Source: a virus. From it: DNA of 24,326 bases. The first letter of the stretch is position 1; each line of letters starts with the position of its first letter. The translations under genes were made by a program, and so were the position numbers. The stretch covers positions 1-24,326 of the IMG/VR virus record IMGVR_UViG_3300046028_005436, one strand, 5' to 3'. Of the stretch, positions 21,750 to 24,326 are shown one piece after another. Below the pieces are notes generated by a model. It was given only the letters and a program-made list of their open reading frames with translations, was not told the origin of the DNA and did no database searches.

Positions 21750-22085
21750 ATGGCATCGGGTGACAGAGTTGAATCTAGGTTGGGTGGTCCAACACAGTTG
21801 GGTACTTCGACTACGACTGTTTGTACTGCGGCTTCGGGTGTTACTGAGGTTATTAAGCAGATTGTTATTTGTAATACGGATACGGTTGACCGTACTGTGA
21901 CTTTGGCTATTGGTTCTGCGAATGATGCTGCGAATCGTATTATGTCGGGGTTGCCTATTGGTGCGAATGATGTGATGGTTTGGGATACGGCTCTGGTGTT
22001 GTTAACTGGTGAGACGTTGCAGGGTTTGTCTGATACGGCTTCTAAGGTGACGGTTACGGTTGTCGGTTGGGAAAAAACCAACTAG
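21750..22085 (+). CDS. 111-aa beta-rich fibre-module protein
   Basis: Start at 21750 (MASGDRVES) is chosen because GGAG lies 8 bases upstream, inside the HNH gene; an upstream in-frame codon would only read through that gene. The frame 'RLGGPTQLGTSTTTVCTAASGVTEVIKQIVICNT...VTLAIG...LPIGANDVMVWDTALVLLTGETLQGLSDTASKVTVTV' is a common actinophage beta-sandwich protein of the surface/fibre region, unnamed in function. T/G-rich codons match the genes at 20641 and 21024. Confidence 0.78.
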   Translation: MASGDRVESRLGGPTQLGTSTTTVCTAASGVTEVIKQIVICNTDTVDRTVTLAIGSANDAANRIMSGLPIGANDVMVWDTALVLLTGETLQGLSDTASKVTVTVVGWEKTN

Positions 22086-22087
22086 TT

Positions 22088-22627
22088 ATGGGGATTGATG
22101 CTGCTTACGGTATTGGTTCTTTGAAGCAAGGTGTTTGTACTAGTTCTACGCGCCCTGCTTCACCGTTTGAGGGTCAGCAAATTTATGAGACTGATACAGA
22201 TACACTTCTTGTTTACAATGGTTCTGCTTGGGTTTGTATCACGCCAAAATCTGGTCATACAAGCACTCAAGAAAACACAACTTCTGCAACTTTCGTAAGT
22301 TTGACCAACGACCCGTCAGTATCTATACAAACAGGCACCAAAGCATTAGTGACCATTGCTGTTCGTCACATTCTTATAGGTGGCGGTGCGGGATATTGCA
22401 CAACTAGTTACGTTATATCTGGAGCAACAACATTGGCTGCTACTGAAGGCAAATCAGCCCAAAATTATATTGGTTCCGCAGACTTAGGTAATGACCGTTC
22501 TGCTTCTTTTACATATATGGAAACTGGTTTGACTGCTGGTGTTAACACTTTCAAAATGCAACATAAGTCTGGTTCTGGTGCGTTGTATGCTACTCAGCGT
22601 TCTATAACTGTTGTTGGGATTCCGTAA
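22088..22627 (+). CDS. Fibre protein paralogue 1, 179 aa
   Basis: The start at 22088 (MGIDAAYG) follows the previous stop by two bases; the frame upstream is a shadow. Residues 12-48 carry the shared anchor motif GVCTSSTRPASPFEGQ, then IYETDTD and NGSAW, also in the genes at 23253 and 23970. Residues about 58-179 are a beta-rich distal domain of a type frequent in fibre and spike proteins of aquatic phages. Codon style changes from T/G-rich to A/C-rich at the domain border. The TAA overlaps the start of the GIY-YIG gene (TAATG). Confidence 0.82.
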   Translation: MGIDAAYGIGSLKQGVCTSSTRPASPFEGQQIYETDTDTLLVYNGSAWVCITPKSGHTSTQENTTSATFVSLTNDPSVSIQTGTKALVTIAVRHILIGGGAGYCTTSYVISGATTLAATEGKSAQNYIGSADLGNDRSASFTYMETGLTAGVNTFKMQHKSGSGALYATQRSITVVGIP

Positions 22628-23256
22628 TGACTATTTCTGCTACTACACAAGGGCTAAAAACATGCACCAGGTGCAAAGCAGAACAGCCGTTGTCAAGTTA
22701 TAGCGTTAGAATTAACGGCAAATACTTATCGAAATGTCGACCATGCCTTGCAAAAGCATCAGCCAATTACCGTGCCAACAACAGAGAAAAATATCTTGCC
22801 GACAAGAGAGCAGCATATAAAAAAAGACAAGAAAAAACTTCTTGCGCAGCGACTTCTTTCAACTGGGACAATCTTTCTATTAACCAAAAAGAGGCAAGTG
22901 GATGTGGAATCTACTGCATAACCATTAGTGATTATTTTTACATTGGTTCTTGTGTGAATTTTAATGACAGAATGTATGACCACACTCGGAAACTTGGTTA
23001 CGGTAAGCACGTAAATCGTTTTATGCAAAATGTGTTTAACAAATACAAAACATTTGACGCTGAGTTAATTGAGTCATGTTCCCCATCTGAACTTGCATCT
23101 ACCGAACAACGCTATATCGACCAGTGGTTTGGTCATAAAAATTGTTTGAACCTGCGACCGAATGTAAAAACTATGCTTGGATTTAAACATAGCGAAGAAA
23201 CAAAAAAGAAATTATCTGCTATTTTTAAGGGTGTAAACAGTAGGAGTCCAAAATGA
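22627..23256 (+). CDS. GIY-YIG homing endonuclease fused to a captured fibre start
   Basis: 209 aa. Residues 1-10 (MTISATTQGL) equal the start of the downstream fibre gene. From residue 11 the protein is an endonuclease: zinc finger C13/C16/C37/C40 beginning KTCTRC like the HNH gene, a basic linker, a GIY-YIG domain (G94-I95-Y96, Y105-I106-G107, R115, catalytic-type E160), and a NUMOD3-like DNA-binding motif (185-202, GFKHSEETKKKLSAIFKG). GIY-YIG enzymes of the I-TevI/Seg type nick DNA for homing. The original fibre ATG, still coupled to the upstream gene, now starts the nuclease. The nuclease stop overlaps the new fibre ATG (ATGA). Confidence 0.93.
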   Translation: MTISATTQGLKTCTRCKAEQPLSSYSVRINGKYLSKCRPCLAKASANYRANNREKYLADKRAAYKKRQEKTSCAATSFNWDNLSINQKEASGCGIYCITISDYFYIGSCVNFNDRMYDHTRKLGYGKHVNRFMQNVFNKYKTFDAELIESCSPSELASTEQRYIDQWFGHKNCLNLRPNVKTMLGFKHSEETKKKLSAIFKGVNSRSPK

Positions 23257-23282
23257 CCATCTCGGCAACAACTCAGGGACTC
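22627..23282 (+). repeat. Recoded 10-codon duplication flanking the GIY-YIG insertion
   Basis: Codons 1-10 at 22627-22656 and 23253-23282 encode the same ten residues. Codon pairs after ATG: ACT/ACC, ATT/ATC, TCT/TCG, GCT/GCA, ACT/ACA, ACA/ACT, CAA/CAG, GGG/GGA, CTA/CTC. All nine degenerate codons differ, each only in the third base. The two copies bracket the endonuclease coding sequence. Confidence 0.85.
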
Positions 23283-23831
23283 AGGCAGGGCGTTTGTACT
23301 TCGTCTAACAGACCTGCAACACCGTTTGAAGGTCAAATGATTTACGAAACTGATACCGACCTATTAAGAATTTGGAACGGGTCAGCATGGAAAACCTTGG
23401 CTGCTGCTGCGCCAGCACAGGGAACTATTTTGCAAACCGTAGAAAGCGCAAACGACACGACGTTACGTCCTACTACTTCCACAACTTTTGTAGACAGTGG
23501 TTTGACTTTGACAATTACCCCACAAGCAAGCACAAGTAAAATTCTTTGTGTTTATACAATAAACGGGTACGTTGCTGGGTCTGCAACAGGTTTGGGTATA
23601 AGGCTTCTACGAGGAGCATCAACAGTTGTCGTCGCAGATTTAGACAACGGCTACGGCAGCGCAAGCGGTAACGCATTTAACACTATGCTTTATTGCGTTG
23701 ATTCGCCAGCCACTACGTCAGCAACTACTTACAAAATCCAATACAACCGAAACCAAGGTGCAACCACCGCCTATATGGGTGCATCCGCAGCACCAGTAAG
23801 TCGTTTTTTCGCTATGGAGATTGCAGTATGA
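23253..23831 (+). CDS. Fibre protein paralogue 2, 192 aa, with recoded start
   Basis: Begins with the ten residues also fused to the upstream endonuclease, then RQGVCTSSNRPATPFEGQ, IYETDTD and NGSAW (residues 11-45). A Pro/Ala/Gly linker follows, then a beta-rich distal domain (60-192; 'TTSTTFVDSGLTLTITPQAS' ... 'FFAMEIAV') typical of receptor-contacting fibre tips in aquatic phages. The short constant N-terminus probably attaches to the virion, and the distal domain varies. The start overlaps the endonuclease stop; the stop overlaps the next small ORF (ATGA). Confidence 0.85.
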   Translation: MTISATTQGLRQGVCTSSNRPATPFEGQMIYETDTDLLRIWNGSAWKTLAAAAPAQGTILQTVESANDTTLRPTTSTTFVDSGLTLTITPQASTSKILCVYTINGYVAGSATGLGIRLLRGASTVVVADLDNGYGSASGNAFNTMLYCVDSPATTSATTYKIQYNRNQGATTAYMGASAAPVSRFFAMEIAV

Positions 23832-23980
23832 TTACCCCACCCATGATTCAACTACTATTGGACAATGGTTTTACTGATGGATGGGCAATGTCAGAAGAAA
23901 CTCTCGTTCTTTGGGAACATGAAGTTGACCCGCCAGCACCGTTAGTACGACCACCGTTAGGAGAGTCTGATGCCTCTTAG
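23828..23980 (+). CDS. 50-aa small fibre-module protein
   Basis: Coupled to the fibre gene by ATGA and overlapping the next gene by 11 bases. The sequence 'LLDNGFTDGWAMSEETLVLWEHEVDPPAPLVRP' resembles a short segment that recurs in actinophage surface proteins (a 'DGW...l..we...DPPAPL.RP' pattern). The Pro-rich end looks extended. Function unknown; perhaps a small fibre-associated or chaperone-like protein. Confidence 0.65.
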   Translation: MITPPMIQLLLDNGFTDGWAMSEETLVLWEHEVDPPAPLVRPPLGESDAS

Positions 23981-24326
23981 TTCTGTTGTTGGTGCGCAAT
24001 CAATTATTAAACCTGGTGTGTGTACGTCGTCGACACGCCCTGCTGTGCCGTTTGAAGGTCAAATGATTTATGAGACTGACACGGACAAGGTGTTGGTTTG
24101 GAACGGGTCGGCGTGGTATGCGAACTGGAACCTGCCGTGGGGTCAAGTTGGTTTAACAACTAGCACAACTTTATTGCAGGCTGGCGTAACTACAGTGGTT
24201 GACTTAACAGGCATGTCCGTTACTTTTACGGCAATTGCTAGCAGAAATTATAAAATATCGGCTCAAATGTATGGTTTTCCAACAGTTACAAACGCTTCTT
24301 CTTCTGTGTTAATTAAGCAAGGTGCA
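23970..24326 (+). CDS. Fibre protein paralogue 3, partial at window end
   Basis: Starts MPLSSVVGAQSII, then the shared motif GVCTSSTRPAVPFEGQ, IYETDTD and NGSAW (residues 17-49). A new distal domain then begins (LTTSTTLLQAGVTTVVDLTG...), still open at the window edge after 119 codons. GGAGAG lies 6 bases before the ATG, inside the 50-aa gene. As in paralogue 1, codon style changes from T/G-rich in the anchor to A/C-rich in the distal part. Confidence 0.85.
   Translation, partial: MPLSSVVGAQSIIKPGVCTSSTRPAVPFEGQMIYETDTDKVLVWNGSAWYANWNLPWGQVGLTTSTTLLQAGVTTVVDLTGMSVTFTAIASRNYKISAQMYGFPTVTNASSSVLIKQGA

Noticed and set aside
1-24326. CRISPR arrays, insertion sequences, retron or DGR signatures
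   Set aside because: No regularly spaced repeats, no transposase or reverse transcriptase frame, and no template/variable repeat pair near the fibre genes.

Overview
The window is a contiguous piece of a tailed double-stranded DNA bacteriophage genome. A WhiB-family gene (357-617) points to an actinobacterial host, because WhiB proteins are confined to Actinobacteria and their phages. Base composition is moderate rather than high in GC, so a low-GC actinobacterium (for example a freshwater lineage) is a reasonable inference but is not proven. No integrase, tail tube, tape measure, DNA polymerase or lysis gene is visible.

Layout. (1) 1-617, rightward: the end of a small zinc-ribbon ORF, one or two tiny ORFs and whiB. 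(2) 617-4722, leftward: about 16 tiny overlapping genes (41-128 aa). They are transcribed from a near-consensus promoter (4694-4722) and a second promoter (3179-3207), and end at a terminator hairpin (617-665). Several are under 60 codons and are recognised by ATGA/TAATG/TTGA stop-start overlaps. Three of the gaps in this operon hold compact tRNA-like folded elements that share flanking sequence. (3) 4740-5576: about 840 bases without a convincing gene, with short repeats next to the leftward promoter and several hairpins. (4) 5577-20554, rightward virion module: two small basic proteins, large terminase with an N-terminal HTH, portal, a Pro/Ala-rich protein, a 1619-aa giant protein, three further probable virion proteins (273, 547, 284 aa), a promoter with a structured leader, scaffold, and an N4-gp56-type major capsid protein. 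A textbook terminator follows (20580-20612). (5) 20612-24326: an extended -10 promoter and a fibre/decoration module of short beta-rich proteins, interrupted by two homing endonuclease genes (HNH and GIY-YIG).

The most interesting find is the GIY-YIG gene at 22627-23256. Its first ten codons encode MTISATTQGL, the same ten residues that begin the fibre gene immediately downstream (23253). All nine codons with synonymous alternatives differ between the two copies. This looks like an intron-less homing element that inserted after codon 10 of a fibre gene, took over the original start, and was followed by a recoded or replaced fibre start. The second find is the three-copy family of tRNA-like junction elements (3215-3265, 4004-4062, 4374-4429); two copies have different stem sequences but keep the pairing.

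How the parts fit: the leftward operon looks like an early/accessory region. The rightward genes package DNA (terminase, portal), build the head (scaffold, capsid), probably supply ejected or internal virion proteins (the 1619-aa protein and its neighbours), and make surface fibres. The order portal - giant protein - capsid and the lack of tail-tube genes in view suggest a podovirus-like virion, which is an inference.
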